From JAFGED01 sp034430835 (GTDB lineage Bacteria > Chloroflexota > Anaerolineae > B4-G1), in contig DAOUDX010000220.1 in assembly GCA_034430835.1 (NCBI GenBank), positions 1 to 64,000 of the forward strand: a DNA stretch of 64,000 nucleotides. Direction: 5' to 3'. The notes under the pieces are model-generated. The model made no database searches, had not been told where the DNA came from, and saw only the letters and a program-made list of their open reading frames with translations. The translations under genes and the position numbers were made by a program. Positions 25,892 to 34,508 of the stretch are shown in pieces. The stretch's first letter is position 1. Each line of letters starts with the position of its first letter.

Positions 25892-27658
25892 ATGATGTTC
25901 GCCAAGCTGAAACAACAACAGGCGCTCCCCTGGCTTGCCGCAGTGATCGCCCTTCTGTCGCTCGGCGGGCTGGCGCTCTGGGGCGCAACGCCGGCCCGAG
26001 AGGGCAACGTGGAGTCCATCTTCCCCTGGCAACTGCCCAAGCTGCGAGCCCTGCTCGCCATCGGCGGCGTCTGGCTTGCCCTCGTCGGCATCACCGTGTC
26101 GGTCGGATTCTTTCTCAAGCAGCGCCAAGCTACCTCCGAGAGCCGTCCCTCGCCATCACGCAAGCTCCATTTAGCGCTCCTGGCTCTCCTCGTCCTCAGC
26201 CACATTGCAGCGTATGGGTGGCTCGCCACACAGCGCCACGACCGCTTCAACTCCACCGGCTTCGACCTGGCCATCAAGGAGCAGGTTATCTGGAACACGC
26301 TGCACGGGCGCTTCTTTGCCAGCTCGCCTGAAGTGGAGAATGCCTTTGCCGACCATTTCCAACCCGTGATGCTGGCCCTGATCCCGCTGTACATCCTCTT
26401 TCCATCCCCCAAGCTGCTGCTGTGGGTGCAGGTCGTCGGCCTGGCCGCAGGTGCCATACCGCTGTGCCTACTTGCGCGGCGCCGCCTGAACAGCCCTTGG
26501 CTGGCGCTGGCCGTATCGGCAGCTTACTTGCTTTACCCGGCTATCGGCTTCATAGATCGCTTCGACTTTCACCCGGAGGCGCTGGCTATTCCTGCTTTTG
26601 TCGCCGCCTTCGAGGCATTCGACCGCGGAGACCTGCGAAGCGCCTCGCTGTGGCTGCTCGTGCCCCTCCTGAGCAAGGAGAACCTGGGGTTCAGCGTCGC
26701 TGCCTTCGGCCTGTACGCCGCTCTGCGGGAGTGCGCTCCTGCAAAGCGCGCTCTGCAAGAGCACGCGCTCCTACGGCGGCGCGTCCGCTTTGGCCTCGCT
26801 TGGGCTGGCGTAGGGCTGGCCGTGTCGAGCGCTGCGATGTTCTGGCTGATCCCCGCCTTGCGCCAGGGCCCCTCGGATACCCTCGATCGCTACGGTTGGC
26901 TGGGCGGGAGCCCTGGCCAGATGGCGCTGACACTGATCACCAGACCCGGCACCGTCTGCCAAACCCTGGCCGAGCCCAACCGGGCGCTATACCTGCTGCA
27001 ACTCCTGCTCCCCATCGGCTTCCTGTCGCTGCTGGGCCTGCCCGAGTTGCTGCTGGCCGCACCAGGGCTGGCGATCAACATTCTGGCCCAGCATCACTGC
27101 CAGGCCAAGATTTACTGCCAATACACCGTGCCCATCGTCCCCTTCGTTTTTATCGCCACGGTGTTCGGACTGCACAGGTTGAAAGAACGATTGGGGCAAC
27201 GCTGGCTCACCTACACTATCGGGCTGGCCGTCATCCCTCTGGCCGTCATGGCGTTAGCGATCGACAATCCCTTCACCGAGGGGCAAGAGTTGCTGCCACC
27301 ACTCGAAAATCTACCCAACACCGAGGCCGTCTACCGAGCCCTCGCCACCGTTCCACCTGATGCCTCTGTGGTCACGACCAACGCCTACGCCCCGCACCTG
27401 GCGCAGCGGGAGAGGCTGTACATCGTCGGCATCCCCGCCCAGCGCGAGCCACCGCTCGACCCCGACATCGTCTTTATCAACCTGTACGACCAGCGATTCA
27501 TAGTCTGCGAGCAGTATCGCGAGTATTTCTCGCAACTCGACATCGACCGCTACGGCGTCGTCTTCCGTGACTGGGGGCTGATCGTCGTGCAGCGGGGTGG
27601 CGGGTCGAATGAGGCGTTCCGCGATTTCGTGCTCAACTGGACGGACTGCGCCGGATAA
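25892..27658 (+). CDS. DUF2079 multi-spanning membrane protein
   Basis: A 588-aa membrane protein of the DUF2079 family, GT-C-like in topology. The family signature is visible as STGFDLAIKEQVIWNTLHG, FADHFQPVMLALIPLY and AIGFIDRFDFHPEALAIP (residues about 115-235). Roughly ten hydrophobic segments end near residue 460, followed by a soluble outer domain containing VVTTNAYAPHLAQRE. Two ATGs in a row (25892, 25895) are possible starts; there is only a weak ribosome binding site and a very short leader. This is one of only two plus-strand genes. Its stop lies 3 nt from the stop of the convergent GT39 gene, with no terminator between them. Confidence 0.88.
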   Translation: MMFAKLKQQQALPWLAAVIALLSLGGLALWGATPAREGNVESIFPWQLPKLRALLAIGGVWLALVGITVSVGFFLKQRQATSESRPSPSRKLHLALLALLVLSHIAAYGWLATQRHDRFNSTGFDLAIKEQVIWNTLHGRFFASSPEVENAFADHFQPVMLALIPLYILFPSPKLLLWVQVVGLAAGAIPLCLLARRRLNSPWLALAVSAAYLLYPAIGFIDRFDFHPEALAIPAFVAAFEAFDRGDLRSASLWLLVPLLSKENLGFSVAAFGLYAALRECAPAKRALQEHALLRRRVRFGLAWAGVGLAVSSAAMFWLIPALRQGPSDTLDRYGWLGGSPGQMALTLITRPGTVCQTLAEPNRALYLLQLLLPIGFLSLLGLPELLLAAPGLAINILAQHHCQAKIYCQYTVPIVPFVFIATVFGLHRLKERLGQRWLTYTIGLAVIPLAVMALAIDNPFTEGQELLPPLENLPNTEAVYRALATVPPDASVVTTNAYAPHLAQRERLYIVGIPAQREPPLDPDIVFINLYDQRFIVCEQYREYFSQLDIDRYGVVFRDWGLIVVQRGGGSNEAFRDFVLNWTDCAG

Positions 27659-27661
27659 TTC

Positions 27662-29674
27662 CTATTCAGCAGGCGGGACGAGGACGTGATCGGCGATAGG
27701 CTGGCCGGTTTCCCCTAGCACATCCCAACGCTTGCCACTGTCCGGCTTTGGATCATACAGCCCCAGCCTCACCGTGTAAGGCCCGGCGGGTGCATCAGGC
27801 GGGAGCGTGAAACGGTGAAACTGGACGAACCGGTCGCCGGGCCGGAGCGTGAGCGGGTCTACCCACAACCCGTCGTCGCCGGCAACTTGCGTGCCATCAG
27901 CAGCCAGCAGATGGGCAAATACCTTCAGCCGTGGCCCGGAGTATACGCCCGGCGGGGGCGGGTTGGCGACGATGGGCATGGGCGGCAGATCGAGCGGCTC
28001 TGCGACGAGCCAGAAAGTCCGCAGCGCTGTCTCGTCTATCCACTGCGCTTCGACCAACTCCAGTCCATTGGCAAAGCGCGCTAGTGGGTTGGAGATCGGA
28101 GATTGGAGACTGAAGACTGGCGGCAGGGTGTAGAGTGTCAAGTGAGGCGAGACGGCTTGGGGCGGATTCTCGCTTCCTGCCAGGAAGCCATCGATCGGCC
28201 AGGTTGAAGGGGGCCATGACGTGAGCATCACGGCTGAGGGAGTGTCGTCTGTCCAGATCAACGCCCGGCCTGGGTCGAAGAGACGCACGCTGAGATCATC
28301 TTGTTGGGTGTCTGCCTCCAACGCCAACCGATCCCAAGGGCCCAACAGCGTGCTAGAGACTGCGACGTCGGTGACCTCGGGATGGGCGTCCAGGTAGCGG
28401 GCTGCCTCGCGGTAATCGGCGCGGTACAGCACGCGCACCATCTCCTGACGTGGCCAGATGACGAAATAGTCGTAGAGGTCGCGCACGGCGTTGCTAGCGA
28501 GGAAAATGACAAATAGCAAATAGCAAATGGTGGATTTGCGATTTGCGATTTGCGATTTGCTCCATTGACAAGCTTCGACCAGCGGCAAGATCGGGAGAAT
28601 GTAGACAACAGGTTGCGCGAGTATAGAGTGGCTCAGGCTGGCCGACGGGATGCTGATGAACGTAGGAAACAGCCCAAGGCCCAGCCACAGGAGCAGGAGA
28701 AAGTAACGCGGTTGCCGCCAGCGGTATAGGCATAGTCCGACGCCTGCCCACAGGAGCACGCCACCGAGAAGGTTGAAAACCGGGCGGTCAGCGATGTTGT
28801 ATAACCATTCGGGGTCACCGGTAGCGTGGAACATGCCCAGCGTCGTCCAGGCGTTCTCCAGCAGCGGTTGAGGGTTGCCGGCCAGCAGTTCGTTCAGTGG
28901 CACGGCCAGTTCGGCCAGGCGAGCGTCGGCCCCCACTCCTTGCGCGGCAGCCTCGCTGCGACCGCGGGCAATGGCGATCCACATCGGCATTGCCAACACC
29001 ATCGCCAGGAGCAGGGTCGCCAGGAGGGGCCGCCACCAGCGCCGGAACTGCTCCCGGTGAAAAACGGCCAGATAGAGACCGAATGCCAGCAGCACGAAGG
29101 GGATCAGGCGACTGGCCGTGTAGGTGTAGAGCGCGGCGGCTAGGAATACCCCGCTTTCCACCACCCGCATCCTGGACTTGCGCGAAGGGCGATCCGCTGC
29201 CCACAACAGGCAGAACACAGCCAGCGCCAGCGGCACGAGCACCTCGTGGCGCACGCCGAAGCGGCTGTACATCAGCGGCCAGAAACCAAAGGTCATGAGA
29301 GCCGCCGCCAAGAGCGCCGCCGTCCGCCCGAAAAGTCTCCGGCACAGCCGATAGGTCAGCGCGACGGCCAAGGTGCCCGAGATGATGGGAATCAGATGCC
29401 CGGTGACAGGGTTAATGCCCCACAGCGCGATCGCGCCGGCACGCAGTGTGTGGTAGAGTGGCTCGTGGCCGGAGGCCCCCGTGAAGTAGAATGTCGGGTG
29501 TCCGGCCAGCACTTGCCCGGAGAGAGCGTATATCTCGATCAGTTCGTCGTCGCGCCAGCCCGGAGGAACGGTGCCCAGGCAGCACAGGCGCAGGCCCCAG
29601 GCGAGAAGGAGTATACCGACGATTAGCCAGCGATCGATCTGCGATTGGCGATTGGCGATCAGCGATTTCGTCAT
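27662..29674 (-). CDS. GT39-family glycosyltransferase-like membrane protein (third of three)
   Basis: A 670-aa GT39-like protein. The ATG at 29674 overlaps the preceding stop by 4 nt (ATGA); the much longer open frame upstream is an out-of-frame shadow of the previous gene. The N-terminus (SLIANRQSQIDRW) is encoded by the degenerate repeat at 29629-29671. The first outer loop has GWRDDELIEIY and GHEPLYHTL, fitting the family's Asp-Glu and aromatic positions, and a later loop has YSRFGVRHEVLVPLAL. Two further repeat-derived peptide patches occur in the body, at 28509-28560 (SKSQIANRKSTI) and 28085-28122. The C-terminal beta-sandwich is present but diverged in its first half (ends VRLGLYDP). 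Confidence 0.87.
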   Translation of the reverse strand: MTKSLIANRQSQIDRWLIVGILLLAWGLRLCCLGTVPPGWRDDELIEIYALSGQVLAGHPTFYFTGASGHEPLYHTLRAGAIALWGINPVTGHLIPIISGTLAVALTYRLCRRLFGRTAALLAAALMTFGFWPLMYSRFGVRHEVLVPLALAVFCLLWAADRPSRKSRMRVVESGVFLAAALYTYTASRLIPFVLLAFGLYLAVFHREQFRRWWRPLLATLLLAMVLAMPMWIAIARGRSEAAAQGVGADARLAELAVPLNELLAGNPQPLLENAWTTLGMFHATGDPEWLYNIADRPVFNLLGGVLLWAGVGLCLYRWRQPRYFLLLLWLGLGLFPTFISIPSASLSHSILAQPVVYILPILPLVEACQWSKSQIANRKSTICYLLFVIFLASNAVRDLYDYFVIWPRQEMVRVLYRADYREAARYLDAHPEVTDVAVSSTLLGPWDRLALEADTQQDDLSVRLFDPGRALIWTDDTPSAVMLTSWPPSTWPIDGFLAGSENPPQAVSPHLTLYTLPPVFSLQSPISNPLARFANGLELVEAQWIDETALRTFWLVAEPLDLPPMPIVANPPPPGVYSGPRLKVFAHLLAADGTQVAGDDGLWVDPLTLRPGDRFVQFHRFTLPPDAPAGPYTVRLGLYDPKPDSGKRWDVLGETGQPIADHVLVPPAE
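28085..28122. repeat. Degenerate GGAGATTGGAGA-type repeat inside a GT39 ORF
   Basis: Imperfect tandem copies of a 7-bp GGAGATT-like unit lie in frame and encode SLQSPISNP. The same class of repeat occurs at the starts of the neighbouring genes. Confidence 0.6.
28509..28560. repeat. Degenerate AAATAGC/GATTTGC repeat inside a GT39 ORF
   Basis: Three AAATAGC-like copies are followed after a short centre by four GATTTGC copies, forming an imperfect inverted repeat. It is read in frame as SKSQIANRKSTICYLL between two membrane segments. Confidence 0.75.
29629..29671. repeat. GATTGGC-type repeat at the start of a GT39 gene
   Basis: Tandem imperfect copies of GCGATTGGC/GCGATCA abut the start codon of the minus-strand gene and supply its first dozen codons. 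Confidence 0.7.
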
Positions 29675-31710
29675 TTGCCCGTGACTCTCACCGGCTCCAA
29701 GAATACCCTGTCGCTGACCTCGACACCATCGGCAACGACGGGCAGGCGCTTTCTGCTGTGCCGGTTGTAGATGCCTACCGCCACACTGTACTGGCCGGGG
29801 GGTGTGTCGGCGGGGATCTGGACCCGGTGCAACTGCACGAACGTGTCCCCCGCGCGCCAGTTCCAGGCTGGTGCATCCAACCGATCCTCTTGACCGACGA
29901 TGGTGTCGTCCGCGTCGAGGACGTGCACGAAGAGGGCCGCAGCGCGGCCATAGGCGGTCTCGGGCACGGGGCCGAGACCGTTCGGGTCGCGTACGCGCCA
30001 GAGAGTGGCCAGCGAGACCGTCTCGCCAGGACTGACCTCCGGTGCGGGTGGGGCGTAGGCCAATAGTTCCACCGCGCCAAAGTCTATGGGCAAGTTGAAT
30101 GACTCTCCGTTCACGATCGCCGCCCTGCCCGGCATCTCCAAGAAGCGGGAAAGCGCTTTGCTGGGGTTCCACTCGAACACGTCAAAGTAGGGATCGATGT
30201 CGTCGGGGCGCTGGTGAACGCGCTCGACCAGTTGGAGATCGAGTTGTTCGGCAAAGTAGGGATCGAGCGGTGTGTTCGGCGGCAGGATGAACAGGCTGCG
30301 TGTCGAATTAGGAAACACGACCGCCCGGCGGGCGTCGAACCAGCGCAAATGCAGGTCGTCGCGGCGCATGCGCATATCGACGATGAAGGGGTCAAGGGGG
30401 ACATCGGGAAACGGAGTTGAAAGCATCACTGCGCTGCTGTATTCCGTGTCGGCCAAGTAATCGGCGATAGCGACCACGTTCTGGAAGTAGGCCGCGCGGG
30501 TGTCCGGAGATTGCCCCCACCGGATTAAGTAATCGTAGCTGGTGAATGCCGCGATGACGATCAGCCACACCACGCAGGCCGTGGCAAAGACCCTGCTCCA
30601 GCCCTGGCCGATGCGCTTGCTGATGAAGCGCCCAACCTCGACGGCGCACAGGGCCGGCAAGGCCAGGATCGGTGACTGGGCGGCGTTGCTGTGCGACGAG
30701 CTGATCCACTCGCCGGTGATCAGCGAAGGCACCAGCCCCATCGCCATCCACATCAGCGTGAAGGCATAGGCCGGTTTGCGCCAGCGCCAGATGCACAGCA
30801 CAACGCCACCGCAAAAGAACAAGCTGGTCACAGGGTCAAAGATGGGCCGCCCTGGTAGATTGTAAGTGAGGAAGCTGTCGCCGCTGAAGCTGAACGTACC
30901 CAGCGTGCTGGCAACGTTGCTCAGTAGAGGCTTTAAGTTACCCTGCGCTGCCTCCTTTATTGGTCCAGACAGCATGTTCGTGCGTCCCCATGAGGAAGGG
31001 TCGAGCAGGTGAGGGGCGGTGAGGAGTCCGACGAGTAGCAACGCGCCGATGAACCAGATGGCGTGACGGCGCAAGCGAGGGCGGTGGAAAATCGCCAAGT
31101 AGATGAGCAGCAGGCCAAAGGAAGCCGATGCCGCGAGCGCCGACTCGTAGGCGTAGAAAGACGTAGCGAGCAGAAGGACGAACAGTCCCCAGGCCCACCA
31201 GCGCCTTTTTCCTTCAGCATGATCTATCGCAAGCCACAGGAAGTATACTGCACCGGTGACCAGCGGGGGGGCAGAGGAGATATTGAGGGCCACGCGGCTC
31301 ATCGAAACAGTCCAGTACGAAACGGCCACCAGGGCGGCGCTGCCCAACCCCACGGCTGTGCCAAACGACCGACGCGCCCACAGGTACGTGAAAACCAGAA
31401 GCGCCATGCCGAGGGACACGGTGTGCATGCGCACGGCCAGATCGTTTGGGCCGAACAGGGCCATGAAAAGCGCACCAACGTACATCGTGAACGGCTGGTA
31501 GGCGTAACCGTAGGGCGTCTCGACCGGTGAAGGCGCGCCGGTGCGGTAGACCGCCTCGATAAAGTAGCCCGTGTCCGCCTCGTCGTGCGTCACGCCGGGC
31601 GGGATGGTGTCGATATGGTAGAGGCGCAGGAAGGCCGCCACCAGCAGGATGACGACGAACAGCCCGGTGGCGATCAGCGATCGACGATTGGCGATTGACG
31701 GCTCGGTCAT
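29671..31710 (-). CDS. GT39-family glycosyltransferase-like membrane protein (second of three)
   Basis: A 679-aa GT39-like protein closely patterned on its two neighbours. The ATG at 31710 overlaps the preceding stop by 4 nt, and the residues upstream in the open frame have no coding character. The N-terminus TEPSIANRRSLIATG is repeat-derived. The first outer loop is GVTHDEADTGYFIEAV, with the Asp-Glu acid pair. The sequence then has about eleven helices and the soluble part FIVDMRMRRDDLHLRWFD also found in the next paralogue. The C-terminal beta-sandwich (VELLAYAP, ATLWRV, LFVHVLD, AVGIYNR) is intact. Confidence 0.88.
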   Translation of the reverse strand: MTEPSIANRRSLIATGLFVVILLVAAFLRLYHIDTIPPGVTHDEADTGYFIEAVYRTGAPSPVETPYGYAYQPFTMYVGALFMALFGPNDLAVRMHTVSLGMALLVFTYLWARRSFGTAVGLGSAALVAVSYWTVSMSRVALNISSAPPLVTGAVYFLWLAIDHAEGKRRWWAWGLFVLLLATSFYAYESALAASASFGLLLIYLAIFHRPRLRRHAIWFIGALLLVGLLTAPHLLDPSSWGRTNMLSGPIKEAAQGNLKPLLSNVASTLGTFSFSGDSFLTYNLPGRPIFDPVTSLFFCGGVVLCIWRWRKPAYAFTLMWMAMGLVPSLITGEWISSSHSNAAQSPILALPALCAVEVGRFISKRIGQGWSRVFATACVVWLIVIAAFTSYDYLIRWGQSPDTRAAYFQNVVAIADYLADTEYSSAVMLSTPFPDVPLDPFIVDMRMRRDDLHLRWFDARRAVVFPNSTRSLFILPPNTPLDPYFAEQLDLQLVERVHQRPDDIDPYFDVFEWNPSKALSRFLEMPGRAAIVNGESFNLPIDFGAVELLAYAPPAPEVSPGETVSLATLWRVRDPNGLGPVPETAYGRAAALFVHVLDADDTIVGQEDRLDAPAWNWRAGDTFVQLHRVQIPADTPPGQYSVAVGIYNRHSRKRLPVVADGVEVSDRVFLEPVRVTGK
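31669..31705. repeat. GATTGGC-type repeat at the start of a GT39 gene
   Basis: Imperfect copies of GCGATCA, GACGATT and GGCGATT lie directly downstream of the start codon on the minus strand and encode SIANRRSLIA. Confidence 0.7.
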
Positions 31711-33842
31711 TCGCTCACGATCTCCAACGATTGCAGAAGCACGCGATCTCCCGCGACGCTGCCGCCCACCACGACGGGCAGGCGGGTTCCATCGGAGCGG
31801 CGATACACACCGACCTCCAGGGTGACCGATCTCTCGGAGAGATCGGCGGGCAACGCGAGGCGGTGGATCTGTGCGATCACGTCCCCTATCTGCCAGTCCC
31901 ACGCTGGCGCGTCGAGCCGATCCTCCTGGCCGACGATGTTTCCCGCCTCATCCAGCGCGTGGGTGAAAAGCACCAGGTCTTCCTCCACGTTGGATAGGTC
32001 CTGGGGTCGCAGCGGCTCCGGGTCGATCACGCGCCACAGCGTGACCAACTCGATCGTCCCGCCCGGCGCGACCTGTGGCGTGCGCAGGTCGTAGCCCAGG
32101 AGGCGCAGCGCGCCATTCTGCCCCGCGCTCGAAGGGGCAAAGCTCGCCAGCTCTCCGTGCACGCGCGCCTGTAGCGCGGCCAGGGCCGCCTGCGGCTCCC
32201 ACTCGTAGACGTCGAAATACGGGTCCAGGTCGTCTTCGCGCAGCATCACACGCTCCCGCACGCGGAGGCCGGGCAGGTCGGCGAAATACGGGTCGAGGGG
32301 CACCCGCGCGGGCACGACCAGCCAACCGCTCTTCTCCGCCGGAAATACGATGGCCCGCCCTCCGTCGAACCAGCGCAGCGATAAATCATCCCGTTGCAGA
32401 CACATGTCGAAGACGCAAGGGTCGTGGGGCGCGTGGGGCAGATAGGTAGAGATGCCTACGCCCTCGATTGCCGGGGCGGTATCGAGGTAGTCGGCTATCT
32501 CGACGAGCGTGTGCTTGTAAGCGTCACGCACCTCCGGCGATTCACCCCAGGTGACGAAGTAGGCGTGGGCGGAGGCAGCACCGATGGCAACGATGGCGAC
32601 AGCAAACGCCGCTCCCATAGCCCAGGTGACCCATTGCCCACGGCAACTTCTGGCAAGGCCAGAAGTTGCTAAACAATTCCCGGCTCTGCCGGGAATTGTC
32701 CGTGCCCCCTCCACAACGGCCAGCGCCGGGAAGAGAAAGGCCACCGGCAGCGCGGCGATGCCGCGGGTGAAGCTGGCGGTCGCGCCGGTGATCAGCGAGG
32801 GGGAGATGCCGACGAGGAGCCAGATCAGCGCAAAGGCGCAGGCCGGTCGTCGCCAACGTGCCAGGCATAGCGCCACGCCGACCAGGGACAGCGCTCCCGT
32901 CAGCGGGTCGAAGGTCGGGCGGCCGGGGACGTTGTAGGCCAGAAACCGGTCGCCCCGCCCGGGAATGAAAAAGCCGGTCACGCAACTCCAGGCCCTGTCC
33001 AGGATCACGGAGAAATCCCCGCTCTTCAGCGCTTGTAGGGGTTCGTCCAGCATCGCCAACCTTTGCTCTGCCTCCGGGTGGGCCTGCAGGTAGACGAAGA
33101 GCGGTGCGGCCAGGAGCAGCCCGATCAGCACAGCGGCCAGCGTGGGAGGCCACGCGCGTCGAAAGGCCTGCCGGTGGGCGAGCGCCAGATACGCCAGAAA
33201 GGCGGGGAAGACAATCCAGGTGACGCGGGCTGGCAAGTACGTCCACAGTGTAGCGCCGATGAACAGCGCGCACAGCGCCACGCTATAGGGGCGAGGTAGA
33301 GATGGCTCGCTGCTTGCCTCTGCATCGCCCTTCGGCTTTGTCTCGCCCCAACTGCGCCAATAGAAGACCACCGCAAACGTGAACAGCGCCGGCAGCAATC
33401 CGGAGCGCAGCGCCTGGCGTCCCACCGCCAGCGACCAGAACGAGACTGCCTGGAGTGCCGTTGCCGCCAGCGCCGTGGGCTGATCGAAGGCCAGTTGCAC
33501 CCAGAGATACGTCGCCAGCAGCGTGAGCAGGCTCAAGGGGACGGGAGAAAACCGCAGCACACTCCCCGTCGGACCGAACAGCGCCATCAGTCCGGCCACC
33601 AGGTAGTCGTATAGGGGTTCGCGGCCATATCCGACTGTCTGATAGATGGGGCGCGCGCCGTTGAGGATGGCAATAGCATCCTGGCCGTGGCCGGCCTCGT
33701 CGTGGGTGAAGCCGGGGGGGATGTCATCCAGGCGATAGACCCGCAGGAAAGCAGCCAGCAGCAGGATCGTTACCAATGACACCAATCTCACGGTCGGATG
33801 GCTAATGGACAGTCTGAGGTTTGAGATTTGAGATTCGGCCAT
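31707..33842 (-). CDS. GT39-family glycosyltransferase-like membrane protein (first of three), with in-frame double hairpin
   Basis: A 711-aa GT39-like protein that leads the three-gene unit. The ATG at 33842 has TTGAGGA directly before it. The first loop is GFTHDEAGHGQDAIAIL, with the Asp-Glu pair, and about eleven membrane helices follow. Between two of them, near residues 382-400, the peptide GNCLATSGLARS is encoded by two tandem perfect hairpins (32643-32699) that keep the frame. A soluble region with FDMCLQRDDLSLRWFDGGRA matches the downstream paralogue. The C-terminal beta-sandwich has LLGYDLR, LVTLWRV, LFTHALD and LEVGVYRR. Promoter at 33872-33900. Confidence 0.88.
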   Translation of the reverse strand: MAESQISNLRLSISHPTVRLVSLVTILLLAAFLRVYRLDDIPPGFTHDEAGHGQDAIAILNGARPIYQTVGYGREPLYDYLVAGLMALFGPTGSVLRFSPVPLSLLTLLATYLWVQLAFDQPTALAATALQAVSFWSLAVGRQALRSGLLPALFTFAVVFYWRSWGETKPKGDAEASSEPSLPRPYSVALCALFIGATLWTYLPARVTWIVFPAFLAYLALAHRQAFRRAWPPTLAAVLIGLLLAAPLFVYLQAHPEAEQRLAMLDEPLQALKSGDFSVILDRAWSCVTGFFIPGRGDRFLAYNVPGRPTFDPLTGALSLVGVALCLARWRRPACAFALIWLLVGISPSLITGATASFTRGIAALPVAFLFPALAVVEGARTIPGRAGNCLATSGLARSCRGQWVTWAMGAAFAVAIVAIGAASAHAYFVTWGESPEVRDAYKHTLVEIADYLDTAPAIEGVGISTYLPHAPHDPCVFDMCLQRDDLSLRWFDGGRAIVFPAEKSGWLVVPARVPLDPYFADLPGLRVRERVMLREDDLDPYFDVYEWEPQAALAALQARVHGELASFAPSSAGQNGALRLLGYDLRTPQVAPGGTIELVTLWRVIDPEPLRPQDLSNVEEDLVLFTHALDEAGNIVGQEDRLDAPAWDWQIGDVIAQIHRLALPADLSERSVTLEVGVYRRSDGTRLPVVVGGSVAGDRVLLQSLEIVSE
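32643..32699. repeat. Two tandem perfect hairpins inside a GT39 ORF
   Basis: Stem 1 is 12 bp (GCAACTTCTGGC, 32643-32654 with 32658-32669) with a 3-nt loop. Stem 2 is 12 bp (ACAATTCCCGGC, 32673-32684 with 32688-32699) with a 3-nt loop. They are 3 nt apart and read through in frame. The arrangement resembles a paired REP element. Confidence 0.88.
33811..33840. repeat. TTTGAGA-type repeat at the start of a GT39 gene
   Basis: Copies of TTTGAGA/TCTGAGG lie just inside the start codon on the minus strand and encode SQISNLRLS, the counterpart of the repeats at the starts of the two downstream genes. Confidence 0.65.
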
Positions 33843-33871
33843 TCCTCAAGCTCTCTCAGGGGGGCGCGCCA

Positions 33872-33900
33872 ATCATACCCTAACCTGTCGGGGTTGGCAA
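33872..33900 (-). promoter_or_regulatory. Promoter of the three-gene GT39 unit
   Basis: The minus strand reads TTGCCA (33895-33900), a 17-nt spacer and TATGAT (33872-33877), with a start point near 33865 and a leader of about 23 nt. Confidence 0.75.
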
Positions 33901-33925
33901 GTGGCTTCCGGTTGGGCCAGCACGC

Positions 33926-33934
33926 TGGTATAAT
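33926..33934 (+). promoter_or_regulatory. Extended -10 promoter of the macro-domain gene
   Basis: TGGTATAAT is a perfect TGn-extended -10 box placed 20 nt before the ATG at 33954. It lies back to back with the GT39 promoter at 33872-33900. Confidence 0.6.
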
Positions 33935-33953
33935 TGAGGCGAAGGGGTTTCGT

Positions 33954-34508
33954 ATGAAGGTTCAGATCAACAACGCGACGTTGGAGCTGGTCGAAGGCGA
34001 CATCACGGCCATGGACACCGAGGCCATCGTCAACGCCGCCAACGAGCGGCTGGCTCACGGCGGCGGCGTGGCTGGCGTCATCTCCCGCAGGGGCGGCCCG
34101 GCCATCCAGCGCGAGAGCGACGCCTGGGTGCGCCAGCATGGCCGGGTGGAGACCGGCTCGGCGGCCATCACCTCTGGCGGCAGCCTCAAGGCCCGTCGCG
34201 AACCTCCGGTTCGCGTGATCCACGCCGTCGGCCCCATCTACGATGGCACGGACCGCTCGGCGGAGCTGCTGGCCTCGGCGGTGCGCGCCGCGCTCCAGAT
34301 GGCCGACGATCACGGCCTCAAGTCGGTGGCCCTGCCCGCCATCAGCACCGGCATCTTTGGCTATCCGATGGCGGAGGCGGCGCAGGTGATGCTGGCAGCG
34401 GCCATCGCATACCTCGAAGGGGAGACGGAATTGGAGCGTGTCGTCTTCTGCCTCTACGGCCGGTCGGCGTTCGATGTCTTCGCAGCGGCGCTGGCGGCGC
34501 AGACGTAG
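33954..34508 (+). CDS. Macro-domain ADP-ribose-binding hydrolase
   Basis: A 184-aa single macro domain of the YmdB/Af1521 type, binding ADP-ribose and probably removing O-acetyl or protein-linked ADP-ribose. The ATG at 33954 follows AAGGGG by 7 nt. Diagnostic motifs are IVNAANERLAHGGGVAGVI (the NAAN and GGG ligand loops, residues about 24-42), the conserved RVIHAVGP strand, and the phosphate-binding loop ISTGIFGYP near residue 132. The length matches the family. It is one of two plus-strand genes and its last 55 nt overlap the 3' end of the convergent S41 peptidase gene. No ADP-ribosyltransferase is visible nearby. Confidence 0.93.
   Translation: MKVQINNATLELVEGDITAMDTEAIVNAANERLAHGGGVAGVISRRGGPAIQRESDAWVRQHGRVETGSAAITSGGSLKARREPPVRVIHAVGPIYDGTDRSAELLASAVRAALQMADDHGLKSVALPAISTGIFGYPMAEAAQVMLAAAIAYLEGETELERVVFCLYGRSAFDVFAAALAAQT

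Noticed and set aside
29675..30172. N-terminal extension of the GT39 protein to 30172
   Set aside because: The extension is Arg/Gly-rich, lies fully within the upstream gene in another frame, and the ATGA overlap at 29674 gives a proper start followed by a membrane helix.
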